Source: Paenibacillus sp. FSL R7-0337 (GTDB taxonomy: Bacteria > Bacillota > Bacilli > Paenibacillales > Paenibacillaceae). Taken from it: a stretch of 64,000 nucleotides of DNA. Numbering within the stretch: position 1 is the stretch's first letter; each line of letters opens with the position of its first letter. The stretch spans positions 5,518,001 to 5,582,000 of the forward strand of contig NZ_CP150218.1 in NCBI RefSeq assembly GCF_037969875.1, in the 5' to 3' direction. A model generated the notes under the pieces. That model was not told the origin of the DNA, searched no databases, and saw nothing but the letters and a program-made list of their open reading frames with translations. Of the stretch, positions 34,973 to 44,005 are shown in pieces. The position numbers were made by a program, and so were the translations under genes.

Positions 34973-36610
34973 TTATAACCCTGTGTTGGCGTGGATAATT
35001 CTATCGGCCGGCCTGCTAATCCGGGATGCAACATACGACATGGCCCACTTTCTGCCTGAGGGTCCGAGTGTTTTGAACAACAGATCTCCGGCATCGAATA
35101 CCCGGGACTGCTTCACTGCATCCAGGGAAGACCATTCTCTGGACGAGAGCAGTGCTTCCAGCCGTTGTCTCGATTCCAGGGTAGGGTCCGCAGCCAAGAA
35201 GATGGTTCCCGGGTTATACCCGGGAAGCTCATGAATCTCGAAATCCATTGCTTCAGTCTGCTCACGGGTTGAGGGGGGCGGACTCAGTCCAAGATCTTGG
35301 TATAGCAGAGTTCCTGTCTGATTGGAGGCGCCGTACAAGCGGTAGAATTCAGAGCTGACTCTGATAAAAGAAACGGTGGGCAGCACATCCTGTGCCTCCA
35401 GCTGTGATCTAAGGAGGTGCTTCTGCTCTGCGTAGCGGTTCATCCAGTCGTCAGCCTGCTGCTCTCTGCCCAGAATACGGGACAACCTTGACAATTGCTG
35501 CTCCACATTATCGGTATGCTTAAGAACAACCGTCGGTGCGATGGACTCCAGCAGCTCGCCTGGTAACAGGCGGTCGCTCCCAATAATCAGATCAGGCTTC
35601 ACCCGTGCCAGCTCTTCATAATTCAACCGGGAACCGTTCAGGCGGACAATGTCCTGCTCCAGTATACCGGAGTGGGGAAGGCTGTGATTTTTTGACACCC
35701 GCTCCCGGTAAGACAGCGCAGCCACTGGCGCTAATCCAAGTGTCATCAGGTAATCATCCAGACCATAGTAGAGAACAGCAATACGGATATGATTATTTTT
35801 GAGGTAACCGGCCGGTGCCACGCCTTCCGATTTTTTGAACACCCGGCTAAAATAATGTTCGTCCTTATAGCCCACTTCCTTGGCGATCTGCTTGACCCGT
35901 TCAGAAGAGAACAACAGCTGCTTGGCCCTTTTTATCCGCTCCTCCATTAAATAAGTCATAGGAGTCTTTTCTGTAAGCTGCTTGAATGCTCTGATAAAAT
36001 GATTGGTACTTAAGCCCGCCATTAGAGCCAGTTGCCCAACTTTAAGCTCTTGGTTGTAGTTGTTCTTCATGTGGGCAAGCACAATGTCCATCCCTACAGC
36101 CTTGTCCTGCACAATACGCTTACTTGGTTGAAGGAGCATCGCGAGCAGCTGCTGCAGCCGGTATTTGGCGTGCAGGATATCCTCCGGGTCACGGGTACGG
36201 TGAAAGGAGCTCATTTGGCTGGTGATCTCTGCAGCCTGTGGATGGGCGGAAGCTTCAAGCTTCCCGCTAATTGGAAATACCGGAGGGTGGAGCTGCTGTT
36301 GCCTGCGATTTTTACGAAGCTGGATACAGGAGAAGAAAATGATCATATAACGCAGCGGTTCTGCCGTCAGCGCTTTGCCTTCCACCGAAGTTTCGGGCAA
36401 TAACAAAAAGAAGTCTCCTTTATTCGCCGTAAGCAGCCTCCCATTTAGGATAATCTGCCCTTTACCTTCTGTAACATAACACAAGGCATGGTGGTGAAGG
36501 ATCCTTCGGGGCAAAGACTCCCCCTCTGCAAATCTTCCGTAATAGCTGTGTACGCTTGAAAAAAACAAGCGCTCCAGCCTGAATGCTGTCTGCGGTATTG
36601 TGGATAACAT
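34973..36610 (-). CDS. AraC-family regulator fused to a siderophore-binding domain (Btr-like)
   Basis: The protein has 545 residues. An N-terminal cupin-like segment (about 15-120) and an AraC double HTH (about 155-265; KVGQLALMAGLSTNHFIRAF and the end SEGVAPAGYLK) are followed by a C-terminal periplasmic-binding-protein-type domain (about 270-540). B. subtilis Btr has the same order and activates siderophore uptake genes when its C-terminal domain binds bacillibactin. ATG 36610 has AGGAGG 5 nt upstream and is preferred to an in-frame start 45 nt further up. It probably activates the binding protein gene directly downstream. Confidence 0.88.
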   Translation of the reverse strand: MLSTIPQTAFRLERLFFSSVHSYYGRFAEGESLPRRILHHHALCYVTEGKGQIILNGRLLTANKGDFFLLLPETSVEGKALTAEPLRYMIIFFSCIQLRKNRRQQQLHPPVFPISGKLEASAHPQAAEITSQMSSFHRTRDPEDILHAKYRLQQLLAMLLQPSKRIVQDKAVGMDIVLAHMKNNYNQELKVGQLALMAGLSTNHFIRAFKQLTEKTPMTYLMEERIKRAKQLLFSSERVKQIAKEVGYKDEHYFSRVFKKSEGVAPAGYLKNNHIRIAVLYYGLDDYLMTLGLAPVAALSYRERVSKNHSLPHSGILEQDIVRLNGSRLNYEELARVKPDLIIGSDRLLPGELLESIAPTVVLKHTDNVEQQLSRLSRILGREQQADDWMNRYAEQKHLLRSQLEAQDVLPTVSFIRVSSEFYRLYGASNQTGTLLYQDLGLSPPPSTREQTEAMDFEIHELPGYNPGTIFLAADPTLESRQRLEALLSSREWSSLDAVKQSRVFDAGDLLFKTLGPSGRKWAMSYVASRISRPADRIIHANTGL

Positions 36611-36651
36611 GCGTACCTCCTCGTTCGGCCGGAAAAAAATAGCAGATCCTT

Positions 36652-37677
36652 TCAAGTCTCGTAAATAATATCCCCCGTCTCGCTCAGGTCATAGCTGTGA
36701 ATCGAGCTTAGTTCACTGCGGAACGCTTCCGAGCGCAGAATATCCAGAATGGCGTTAATCCAGACTTCATTCTCCGGCTTCTTCACCATGACCAGATCGT
36801 AGCGCTCGCGGATCAGCGGAATGAAGTCGATGCCGTCAATGATTTTGGCGGCTTTCTCGGTGCCGATGCCCACATCCGCCCCGCCTCTCGCCACCAGGCT
36901 GGCTACTGCCAAATGGCTGTTCTCTTCATTAGTGTATCCGTTCAAGCGGGATGACGGGATTCCATGCAGGCGCAGCTGTTCATCCAGAAGCACCCGGGCG
37001 CCGGAGCCGCGCTCACGGTTGATCAGCGTCACTCCGTCCTGCCGGAGGTCTCCCCAGCTGCGGATGCCCAGCGGATTGCCCTTCTGCACATAGAAGCCTG
37101 CGCTGCGAGTTAGCAGATGCACTACTATATAGGAGAAGCCTACGAGCAGCTTGCGGATATAAGGCAGGTTATATTCACCGCTGTCGCCGTCCAGCAGATG
37201 GGTGCTTACAATATCTGATTCGCCCTGATACATGGCAATGAGGCTGTCCAGACTGCCCGCATAGGAACGGAGCGGCCGGGTGGACGGCAGGGTCCGCTCC
37301 AGATGAGTCGCCAGAATATCAAGCGACATATCCTGCCCGGTAATGACTACATTTACACCACTGCTCTTCATACTGTGCGGCGGCGGGGAGGCAAAGGCCT
37401 GATAAGGCGCGGCGAACGGGAGGCCCGTCTGCTGCGATGGCTGGGCCTGCGGCAGTGCAGCTTCGGTCAGCCCGCCCCCGGGCAGCGGATTCGCATAAGC
37501 CCCGCTGTTGCGGGAATTTTGCTTGTATTTCTCCAGATCGGAGAGGTCAACGCGCATCTGCTTGCCGACACGGTAAGAGGGAAGCTCGCCCTTTTTAATG
37601 AGATCATAGACCTTGAGCTTGGAGATTTTGAGCAGCCGGGCGATTTCCTCGGTTGTATAGGAAGTATTATCGGTCAT
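36652..37677 (-). CDS. One-component regulator: excisionase-type HTH plus PBP-like domain
   Basis: The protein has 341 residues. An N-terminal MerR/excisionase-like helix-turn-helix (about 6-52, YTTEEIARLLKISKLKVYDL) is followed by a Pro/Gln-rich linker (about 60-105) and a periplasmic-binding-protein-like domain (about 108-320). Motifs NRERGSGARVLLDEQLR, HLAVASLVARGGADVGIG and RYDLVMVKK are typical of the PBP_like domain linked to molybdate genes. ATG 37677 has GGAGGG upstream. It may sense molybdate or a related oxyanion in the cytoplasm and control genes such as the modAB pair at 22 kb; this is inferred. Confidence 0.8.
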   Translation of the reverse strand: MTDNTSYTTEEIARLLKISKLKVYDLIKKGELPSYRVGKQMRVDLSDLEKYKQNSRNSGAYANPLPGGGLTEAALPQAQPSQQTGLPFAAPYQAFASPPPHSMKSSGVNVVITGQDMSLDILATHLERTLPSTRPLRSYAGSLDSLIAMYQGESDIVSTHLLDGDSGEYNLPYIRKLLVGFSYIVVHLLTRSAGFYVQKGNPLGIRSWGDLRQDGVTLINRERGSGARVLLDEQLRLHGIPSSRLNGYTNEENSHLAVASLVARGGADVGIGTEKAAKIIDGIDFIPLIRERYDLVMVKKPENEVWINAILDILRSEAFRSELSSIHSYDLSETGDIIYET

Positions 37678-37794
37678 GTATTGTACCCTCCTGGGGGATG
37701 GACTGCGGCAGATTCACAAATAGCCATATTATGATAGCCTTATTATGCTCAAGACTACCTTATTTTGTGAACCTGTGCAATCCGGGGAGGCCCC

Positions 37795-38571
37795 CTAATA
37801 GGTTATATGCCGGTCCGTCTTCGCCTGCTGTACATCGGATAACTCAATCAGCTCCGAGACGGTAACGAACCTGAAGCCCTGCTTCTTCAGCTCAGGCAGA
37901 ATAATCTTCAGCGCTTCCTTCGTCTGCGACGGCCCATGGACATGGTCGTGGAACAGGACAATATCGCCGCTCTTGGCATTGCGGATCACCCGGCTTGAGA
38001 TGTTCCAGACGCCGGGGCGGTTCCAGTCGCGGGTGTCCTGATGCCAGGACCACAGTACGGGCTTCAGGCCCATGCTGTTAGACACATCGATCAGAGTCTC
38101 GTCATACATTCCGCCCGGCGGTCTGAACAGGCTGCTGTGTCTGCCGGATATCTTCATAATTTCCTGCTCCGTCAGTGCGAGCTCCTCCTGAATCTGCTTC
38201 CCGGAGATCGGCCTTTTGAAATAGACATGGTTATAGGTATGGTTCGCCAGCTCATGTCCTTCATTAATTACGCGTCTGGCGACATCGGGATAAGCGGCGA
38301 TCCGCTTGCCAATCGCAAAAAACGTGCATTTCGCTTGATACTCATGCAGCACCTCCAGAATGCTGTCCGTCTCCAGGGGGTCCGGGCCGTCATCGAAGGT
38401 CAGCGCAATTACCTTCTGGCTGGTGCGCACTTCCCAGATCATATCGCCGCGCTCCTCATAGTAGTAGCGGTTTTTTGCCTTGTTCGGACTGCCCAGGGCC
38501 AGATCGGAAGGGCTATGCATCAGCACTAGCGCTGCAAGAACTGCGGCGGTCATTCGGGTGGCTGTTCTCAT
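37795..38571 (-). CDS. Polysaccharide deacetylase (NodB domain), exported
   Basis: The 258-residue protein has an N-terminal signal or anchor (about 1-28). A NodB homology domain (about 50-235) carries TFDDGPD (catalytic base and metal Asp), HELANHTYNH (metal His) and LFHDHVH. The family removes acetyl groups from peptidoglycan or chitin-like glycans at the cell surface. ATG 38571 is preferred; GTG 38586 is in frame but lacks a spaced ribosome site. It is transcribed alone, divergent from dgt. Confidence 0.88.
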   Translation of the reverse strand: MRTATRMTAAVLAALVLMHSPSDLALGSPNKAKNRYYYEERGDMIWEVRTSQKVIALTFDDGPDPLETDSILEVLHEYQAKCTFFAIGKRIAAYPDVARRVINEGHELANHTYNHVYFKRPISGKQIQEELALTEQEIMKISGRHSSLFRPPGGMYDETLIDVSNSMGLKPVLWSWHQDTRDWNRPGVWNISSRVIRNAKSGDIVLFHDHVHGPSQTKEALKIILPELKKQGFRFVTVSELIELSDVQQAKTDRHITY

Positions 38572-38763
38572 GGCTCTCAGATTCACTCCACACTTGTTTT
38601 TATAAGCGGTTCCTGCTGCTTAAGTCTTAGAATGCTCTATCCCCCTTGGTTGCTATGCATTTATAGCAGCCCGCAAGGCGATTTGCATTTTAGAGTGAAA
38701 GTTCCGGCGGAAATGACTTATAATAAGTTACTAAATACAGATCAAGGAATAGGGGCAGCGGAG

Positions 38764-40173
38764 ATGACACTGATTGAACAAAGAGAGCATAGACAATATC
38801 CCGAAATCACGAAGCTGGAGACCTCCAGAGCCGCATATGAACGCGACTATTCGCGTCTGATCCATTCGCCGACCTTCCGGCGGCTGCAAGGCAAATCTCA
38901 GGTGTTTGGAGCCGGAACCGGGGATTACTACCGGACGCGTCTGACCCATTCGCTGGAGGTGGCACAGATTGCCCGTGAAGCGGCCAAAAGCCTGCTGCGT
39001 TCTTACCCGGAAGTAGAGACAGGAGCCGCGGAGAATCCGGGCCTGGTCATTGATCCGGAGGTAGTGGAATGTGCGGCCATCGCCCATGACTTCGGTCATC
39101 CCCCATTTGGACATAAGGGAGAAGAGGTGCTGGACAACCTGCTGGAGAAGCTGGTGACCCGCAAGACGGTGGAGGCGGTGGCCAAGTCCGGCGCTGGTCC
39201 CGTTCAGCAGCAGACGATTCATGAGAGCATGAAGCGCAAATATGAGCATTTTGAAGGCAACGCCCACAACTTCCGCCTGATCATGTTCCTGGAGAAGCGT
39301 GAGAATATCGACGGCCTGAACCTCTCGGACGCGGTGCTGCTGGGCATTAACAAGTATCCTTTTCCCGGGACGGTACTGAAGAAGGGGATGTATCTGCACG
39401 AATGGGAGTATATCCATGAGATCCGCACCCAGTGGGGAATTCCGGCAGGCAAAAAGACGCTGGAAGCGCAGCTGATGGACCTGTGTGACGATATTGCTTA
39501 TTCGGCGCATGACCTGGAGGACGGTATCAAGGCCGGGAAGATTGAGGTACATGAGCATTTCATGCATGACGACTATATCCAGCGGCTGATTGTGGAGAAA
39601 ATCACCACGCTTGAGGATGCCTTTTGGTCCGGCTGGAACAAGTCTGCGATCCGCTTCAAAGTGGAGGAGGTACTGAGTTCATTCCTGCGTGTCTGGAAGG
39701 AGAAGATGCCTACCTGTGAGAATGACTATTCCCGTACCCGCCGTGAAGTCAAAGCCTATTGGGTCAGTACCTTCGTCGCCAGCCTCGGCGTGATTGGGGA
39801 CGGGGACTGGAAGAAGGTTACCTTCATTAAGGAAGGCAAGGAGGATGAGGACATGTTGCGGACCGTCAGTGTGCTCAAAAGCTTCGCCTGGGTAACGATG
39901 ATCCGCGATTTACGCGTACAGCGTCTGCAGAAACGGAGCGAGTGGATACTGCGGCGGCTGTGGGAGGCATTCCTTGATCCCGAGACATCCCGGAGTATCA
40001 TCCCTTCGGACTGGCTGCAGCGGTTCGAGAAGGACCAGAAGTCGGCCAGACCGATTTGGACCTGGGAGCATATGGTGACGGATTATATTGCCGGAATGAC
40101 TGACGCTTTTGCCGAGAAAATCTACAATGAGCTGTACGGACTGAAGGTCGGCTCGATATACGATCTGGATTAG
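38764..40173 (+). CDS. dgt: dGTP triphosphohydrolase (HD superfamily)
   Basis: The 469-residue cytosolic enzyme splits dGTP, and often other dNTPs, into the nucleoside and triphosphate. The HD metal site is seen in RLTHSLEVAQIA (His), AAIAHDFGHPPFGHKGE (HD) and CDDIAYSAHDLEDGI (Asp). ATG 38764 is behind GGGGCAGCGGAG. The frame runs upstream, but those residues have no counterpart in the family. It is monocistronic. Confidence 0.9.
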   Translation: MTLIEQREHRQYPEITKLETSRAAYERDYSRLIHSPTFRRLQGKSQVFGAGTGDYYRTRLTHSLEVAQIAREAAKSLLRSYPEVETGAAENPGLVIDPEVVECAAIAHDFGHPPFGHKGEEVLDNLLEKLVTRKTVEAVAKSGAGPVQQQTIHESMKRKYEHFEGNAHNFRLIMFLEKRENIDGLNLSDAVLLGINKYPFPGTVLKKGMYLHEWEYIHEIRTQWGIPAGKKTLEAQLMDLCDDIAYSAHDLEDGIKAGKIEVHEHFMHDDYIQRLIVEKITTLEDAFWSGWNKSAIRFKVEEVLSSFLRVWKEKMPTCENDYSRTRREVKAYWVSTFVASLGVIGDGDWKKVTFIKEGKEDEDMLRTVSVLKSFAWVTMIRDLRVQRLQKRSEWILRRLWEAFLDPETSRSIIPSDWLQRFEKDQKSARPIWTWEHMVTDYIAGMTDAFAEKIYNELYGLKVGSIYDLD

Positions 40174-40245
40174 ACCCATATAGTGGAACACTTACCTGTC
40201 CGCCGCCCCGGCTGGCAGGTAATACCTTACATCGGGAGAAACATG

Positions 40246-40273
40246 TAAATTTTTAATCGTCTGCTGCCGAAAT
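40246..40273 (+). promoter_or_regulatory. Sigma-D promoter of the chemoreceptor gene
   Basis: TAAA (40246-40249), a 16-nt spacer and GCCGAAAT (40266-40273) match the motility sigma-D consensus TAAA-N14-16-GCCGATAT with one mismatch. The downstream gene is a chemotaxis receptor, which fits. Confidence 0.75.
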
Positions 40274-40374
40274 AGTACATACAACTATTTTTTTTTGCTT
40301 TTTTTTATGAAAATAAATGTAATCAGATGGAAAATGGTGTAAACATCCAGACATTATCAAGGGGGCACACAGGT

Positions 40375-42159
40375 GTGGGTATAGGTCAGCGACTGAAGGA
40401 TCTGTTAGGAAAAGGGAGAAAGGGAGCAGACAAGGAGCAGCAGGCAAGTCTAATCCAGGGCAGAAAAAGCATCGGCTCCAAGATAGCCTACGGTTATGCG
40501 GCTCTGGCTGTATTCGTTCTGATCAGCGGCGGAGTATCGCTCTATCAAATGAACGGCATGCAGAATAATACAGGGAAGATCATTAATCACATTATCCCCG
40601 AGTTGAATAAAATTCATAATGTCAATTACCTCACAGAGCATGTTATGGCGCTTAGCCTGCAGCATATCCTGAGCACTGACAGTGCGGACAAAAACGCCCT
40701 TGCGGAAGAGCGGTCCGAATACATCCGCAAAGTATCGGACACCTTTAAGGAGTATAAAGCCAATCTGACAGGAGATCAGGAGCTGAAGCAATTACAGTCG
40801 CTCGTCGGGAAATGGGGCGAGTTCCTGACGGTCAACAATCAGGCGATCCTGCTCAGCAGCTCCAAAGACGAGAAATTAGCTCTTGAGGTATCGCGGAAGG
40901 GGATTGACGCTTTTAATTCCATGCAGGTGGATCTGGATGCGCTGGTAGCGCACAGCCAGAAGGATGCTGAGAATGAGGGTGAAATATCTGCGCAAATTTT
41001 CAATACCTCAGTGACTTTAAATATCGTGACTGTACTGGTTGTGCTTCTGATGATTGGCTTGACTAACACGGTTATCCGCAGAACGATCATCAATCCGCTG
41101 AAAAGGGTAACTGCGCAGCTGCAGCAGATCTCCAGCGGGGATCTGACGGCCGAAGAGACGCTGATCCGCAACAAAGATGAGATTGGCCTGCTCGCCAAGA
41201 CCGTAAATGAAACGAACCGCACGCTGCTGGAAATGGTCAGCCAGATCCGAAATGTATCCACTATTATTTCGGAGCAGGGCGATGAGCTGATGCATCGAAT
41301 TGCCGATACGAAGGAAGGCAGCAGCCAGATCGCGCTGACGATGGAAGAGCTGGCTACAGCGTCCGGAAGCCAGGCCGAAGCAGCGGTGGATGCCTCCAAG
41401 GCGGTGGAGGAGCTAAATACGTTAATTGAGAATTTTGCCGGCAGAGGTACGGATCTCTCCAACCATTCCGAGCAGGTACGGCAAAAGGGTGAAAAGGGCC
41501 GGTCGCTTATGGAAAGCTCCGTGGCGCAGATGAACGAGATTGCCGATGCGGTCTCGCAGTCCATGGATACCGTAGAAGAGCTGAACCGCAAGAATGAGGG
41601 GATCTTCCATCTGGTGGGAGCCATCCGGAGCATCTCGGAGCAGACTCATCTGCTGGCGATCAATGCTGCCATTGAAGCCGCACGGGCCGGTGACAGCGGA
41701 CGCGGCTTCGCCGTTGTCGCACAGGAAGTACGGAAGCTGTCAGAGGATGTACAGCGGACAGTCTCGGAGATTACAGAGATTACGCAGGGCATCCAGCTCG
41801 ACTCCAGAACCATGGTAGAGCAGCTGCGCGGCGGGGTAGCCAAGACGGAGCAAGGCAGCCGGCAGATTGTCGAGACTGGTGATGCCCTGGCTGAAATCAA
41901 CGGCTCGGTCCGCATGATGGCGGTGACCATCGATGAGATGGGCCAGGACCTGCAGCAAATGACCGGTGCCAGCGAGACTATGAACGAGTTCAGCCAGCAT
42001 ATCTCGGCACTCTCCCAGGAATCCGCGGCAGGTGTCGAAGAGACCTCTGCTTCTGCGCATGAGCAGCTCAGCTCAACCACTGCCGTGGCTAACGGCATCT
42101 CAGAGCTGAAGCTGCTGCTTACGCAGCTTCGGGAGTCGGTGACCCGATTTAAGGTGTGA
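40375..42159 (+). CDS. Methyl-accepting chemotaxis protein
   Basis: The 594-residue membrane receptor has a cytosolic N-terminal stretch of about 30 residues and TM1 (about 40-60). A four-helix-bundle sensor (about 62-215), TM2 (about 220-240), HAMP (about 243-295) and the long signalling coiled coil with the tip [20 protein letters not shown] (about 425-444) follow. GTG 40375 is preferred because GGGGG lies 9 nt upstream; ATG 40327 has no ribosome site. A sigma-D-type promoter precedes it, so it belongs to the motility regulon. The ligand is unknown. Confidence 0.92.
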   Translation: MGIGQRLKDLLGKGRKGADKEQQASLIQGRKSIGSKIAYGYAALAVFVLISGGVSLYQMNGMQNNTGKIINHIIPELNKIHNVNYLTEHVMALSLQHILSTDSADKNALAEERSEYIRKVSDTFKEYKANLTGDQELKQLQSLVGKWGEFLTVNNQAILLSSSKDEKLALEVSRKGIDAFNSMQVDLDALVAHSQKDAENEGEISAQIFNTSVTLNIVTVLVVLLMIGLTNTVIRRTIINPLKRVTAQLQQISSGDLTAEETLIRNKDEIGLLAKTVNETNRTLLEMVSQIRNVSTIISEQGDELMHRIADTKEGSSQIALTMEELATASGSQAEAAVDASKAVEELNTLIENFAGRGTDLSNHSEQVRQKGEKGRSLMESSVAQMNEIADAVSQSMDTVEELNRKNEGIFHLVGAIRSISEQTHLLAINAAIEAARAGDSGRGFAVVAQEVRKLSEDVQRTVSEITEITQGIQLDSRTMVEQLRGGVAKTEQGSRQIVETGDALAEINGSVRMMAVTIDEMGQDLQQMTGASETMNEFSQHISALSQESAAGVEETSASAHEQLSSTTAVANGISELKLLLTQLRESVTRFKV

Positions 42160-42208
42160 GGGGGGATAGATTGAAGCGGTAAAATTTCGGGGATTAGGGA
42201 TACGCCGT

Positions 42209-42375
42209 GACTGCAGAGAATGTTTGGACTTCCGGCCGCTGTTGTTCCCGGATTTCTTGGATTGAACCGCAGTAGCGGTTGAAATCCGGGAACAGCTGAT
42301 GCTTCCGAAGCTAGCTTTCCTGCGGAAAGCTTTCAGGCGGACGCTGTCGCTCCTACAGTTCCAAACTTCTCTTCC
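42209..42375 (+). repeat. Interspersed repeat of about 170 bp, copy 1
   Basis: The ends and right half match, in reverse orientation, the copy at 56060-56235. Shared blocks are AATGTTTGGACTTCCGGCCG, TGCTTCCGAAGC, AGCTTTCCTGCGGAAAGCTT, CAGGCGGACGCT and AGTTCCAAACTTC. The middle of this copy holds a long hairpin (42243-42294) with the perfect 14-bp arms TGTTCCCGGATTTC and GAAATCCGGGAACA, plus an inner AACCGC/GCGGTT stem. Confidence 0.85.
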
Positions 42376-42433
42376 GCCACTGCTCCCTAATGGGGAAATT
42401 TCAAGTTCAATCTATTTAGGGATGGAAGTATAT

Positions 42434-42470
42434 AAAGAGCCTCTGCTTAGTTCAGCAGAGGCTCTTTATT
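42434..42470 (+). terminator. Rho-independent terminator
   Basis: AAAGAGCCTCTGC pairs perfectly with GCAGAGGCTCTTT around a 7-nt loop. It lies about 275 nt after the chemoreceptor stop, downstream of repeat copy 1. Confidence 0.8.
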
Positions 42471-42958
42471 ATGCGTGAATTCGTGAATCGCGGAATCATT
42501 GAATGAACTGAATTGCTGAAATTAGTTGAAAGAGTTGAACGAGCTGAGCATGTATCGACATGTGGTGCTGGTGATGCTGTTGCTGATATTGGTGCAGGTG
42601 CAGGTGCAGGTGCAGGTGCTGATGTTGGTGCTGGTGCTGGTGCTGGTGCTGGTGCTAATGAGTCCGCTTGGAATCCTGCACAATTTGCAACATTTACCTG
42701 ATCAATATGAGGTGAATGAGAGATTATTGCACAAATGTCAGCAATTCCTCTCCAGTTGGCAGATGAAGGGGACAATTCCTGCATTTCATGCAACAATCTT
42801 CTCGAATAGCCCAAATTGGCGATACCCGAGTTGCAATATGTGCAACATTTGGCCGCAGGGGAACGTTAAAACTCTAAACTGTGAGTCAACCCGCCAAGCT
42901 ACGGCCTGCCTGCCAACCCCCTAGCTCTACATCCCGCCAGCTCAGCCGCGAAAGGAAC
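42471..42958 (+). other. Gene-free region with hexanucleotide repeat
   Basis: No convincing gene is seen. At 42591-42657 there are about eleven tandem GGTGCN units, which produce low-complexity Val/Leu or Ala/Pro translations in several frames. Further right, several TGCA-(6-7 nt)-TGCAAC-type half-palindromes occur (42676-42865), such as TTGCAATATGTGCAA. The region lies between the terminator of the chemoreceptor and the 3' end of a dehydrogenase gene. Confidence 0.6.
42591..42657 (+). repeat. GGTGCN hexanucleotide tandem array
   Basis: About eleven units of GGTGCA, then GGTGCT, with one GATGTT interruption. A simple-sequence array of this length is prone to replication slippage. It lies outside any supported gene. 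Confidence 0.85.
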
Positions 42959-43915
42959 TTAATACTGGCGGCTGTAGTCTACCAGGTTGCGCGAAGGCTT
43001 GCCAGATTCCAGGTAGGCCTTCATGTTCTCCACGAAGATGTCGACCACCCGGTCGGCATAGCGGTCGGTTACCCCGGCACAGTGAGGGGTGATGATGACC
43101 TGCTCCATGTCCCATAGCGGGTGGTCCTCCGGGAGCGGCTCGGTCTCGAAGACATCAAGGCCCGCTCCGGCCAGCTGGCCGCTATTCAGTGCGGCGATCA
43201 GGTCGTTAGTATGAGTGGTCACGCCGCGGCCAATATTAATATAGTAGGCCCCCTGCTTGCAGGCGGAGAAGACTTCAGCATCGAACAGGCCCCGTGTCTC
43301 ATCTGTGAGAGGCAGCGTGTTGACTACGAAGTCCGCTTCACGGACGGAATCCTTCAGTTCCCTAGTGGTGAAAATCTGGTCGAAGCCCTCCACCGGCCGG
43401 CCGGAGCGGCTGACACCGATTGTCTTCATCCGGAAGGCCTGGGCGATTCTGGCGGTCTCGCTGCCGATCGCTCCGGTTCCGGCGATGACGATCGTCTTGC
43501 CGGTCAGCTCGCTCTCCTGCCCGTCCGAGTGCCAGCGGCGGTTCTGCTGGTTACGGATGGCCGTGTGCATGTTACGTGTGAACATCAGCATGAAGCTGAG
43601 GATGACGGCAGTAATCGGTTCTGCATGCACGCCGCTGGCGTTCGTCAGCAGAATTTCGCGCTCTTTCATGGCTTCCAGCGGAAGCTTCTCTACACCGGCG
43701 GACCAGGCTTGTACCCAGCGGAGCGGCGAGCCCTGGCGCAGCACGGTGTCACGGATGCCTTTGCCCCAGCCGATAATAATCTCTGCGCCGGCGAGCAGAT
43801 CCAGATCAGGGTTTCTGGAATCTCCCAGGGTGAGTGTGTACTCTGGTGCAGCGGCCCGGATCAGCTCCTGTTGAGCAGAGGAGAGCTGCTGCATACAAAC
43901 GATGGATTTAGTCAT
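42959..43915 (-). CDS. D-2-hydroxyacid dehydrogenase, NAD-binding
   Basis: The 318-residue enzyme reduces a 2-keto acid to a D-2-hydroxy acid, or the reverse. The catalytic domain is split around the Rossmann domain (about residues 100-285), which has the dinucleotide motif GTGAIGSETA. The catalytic Arg is in NIGRG, the Glu in DVFETEPLP and the His in ITPHCAG. Length fits the short group. Substrate is not predictable. It is convergent with the gene-free region and divergent from thpR. Confidence 0.88.
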   Translation of the reverse strand: MTKSIVCMQQLSSAQQELIRAAAPEYTLTLGDSRNPDLDLLAGAEIIIGWGKGIRDTVLRQGSPLRWVQAWSAGVEKLPLEAMKEREILLTNASGVHAEPITAVILSFMLMFTRNMHTAIRNQQNRRWHSDGQESELTGKTIVIAGTGAIGSETARIAQAFRMKTIGVSRSGRPVEGFDQIFTTRELKDSVREADFVVNTLPLTDETRGLFDAEVFSACKQGAYYINIGRGVTTHTNDLIAALNSGQLAGAGLDVFETEPLPEDHPLWDMEQVIITPHCAGVTDRYADRVVDIFVENMKAYLESGKPSRNLVDYSRQY

Positions 43916-44005
43916 GATGCTTCCCTCCTGTTCTACATTTCAGTAGAGAAATGGACGATAAGTATAGATAAGCATAACAAATCTGCCTGGAAAGGTGAAA
44001 TTCGC

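Noticed and set aside
42452-42924. Open frames on both strands over the GGTGCN array (Val/Leu-rich or Ala/Pro-rich products)
   Set aside because: Their length depends on the simple-sequence array, which is open in several frames. Neither has a convincing ribosome site and flanking residues look random.
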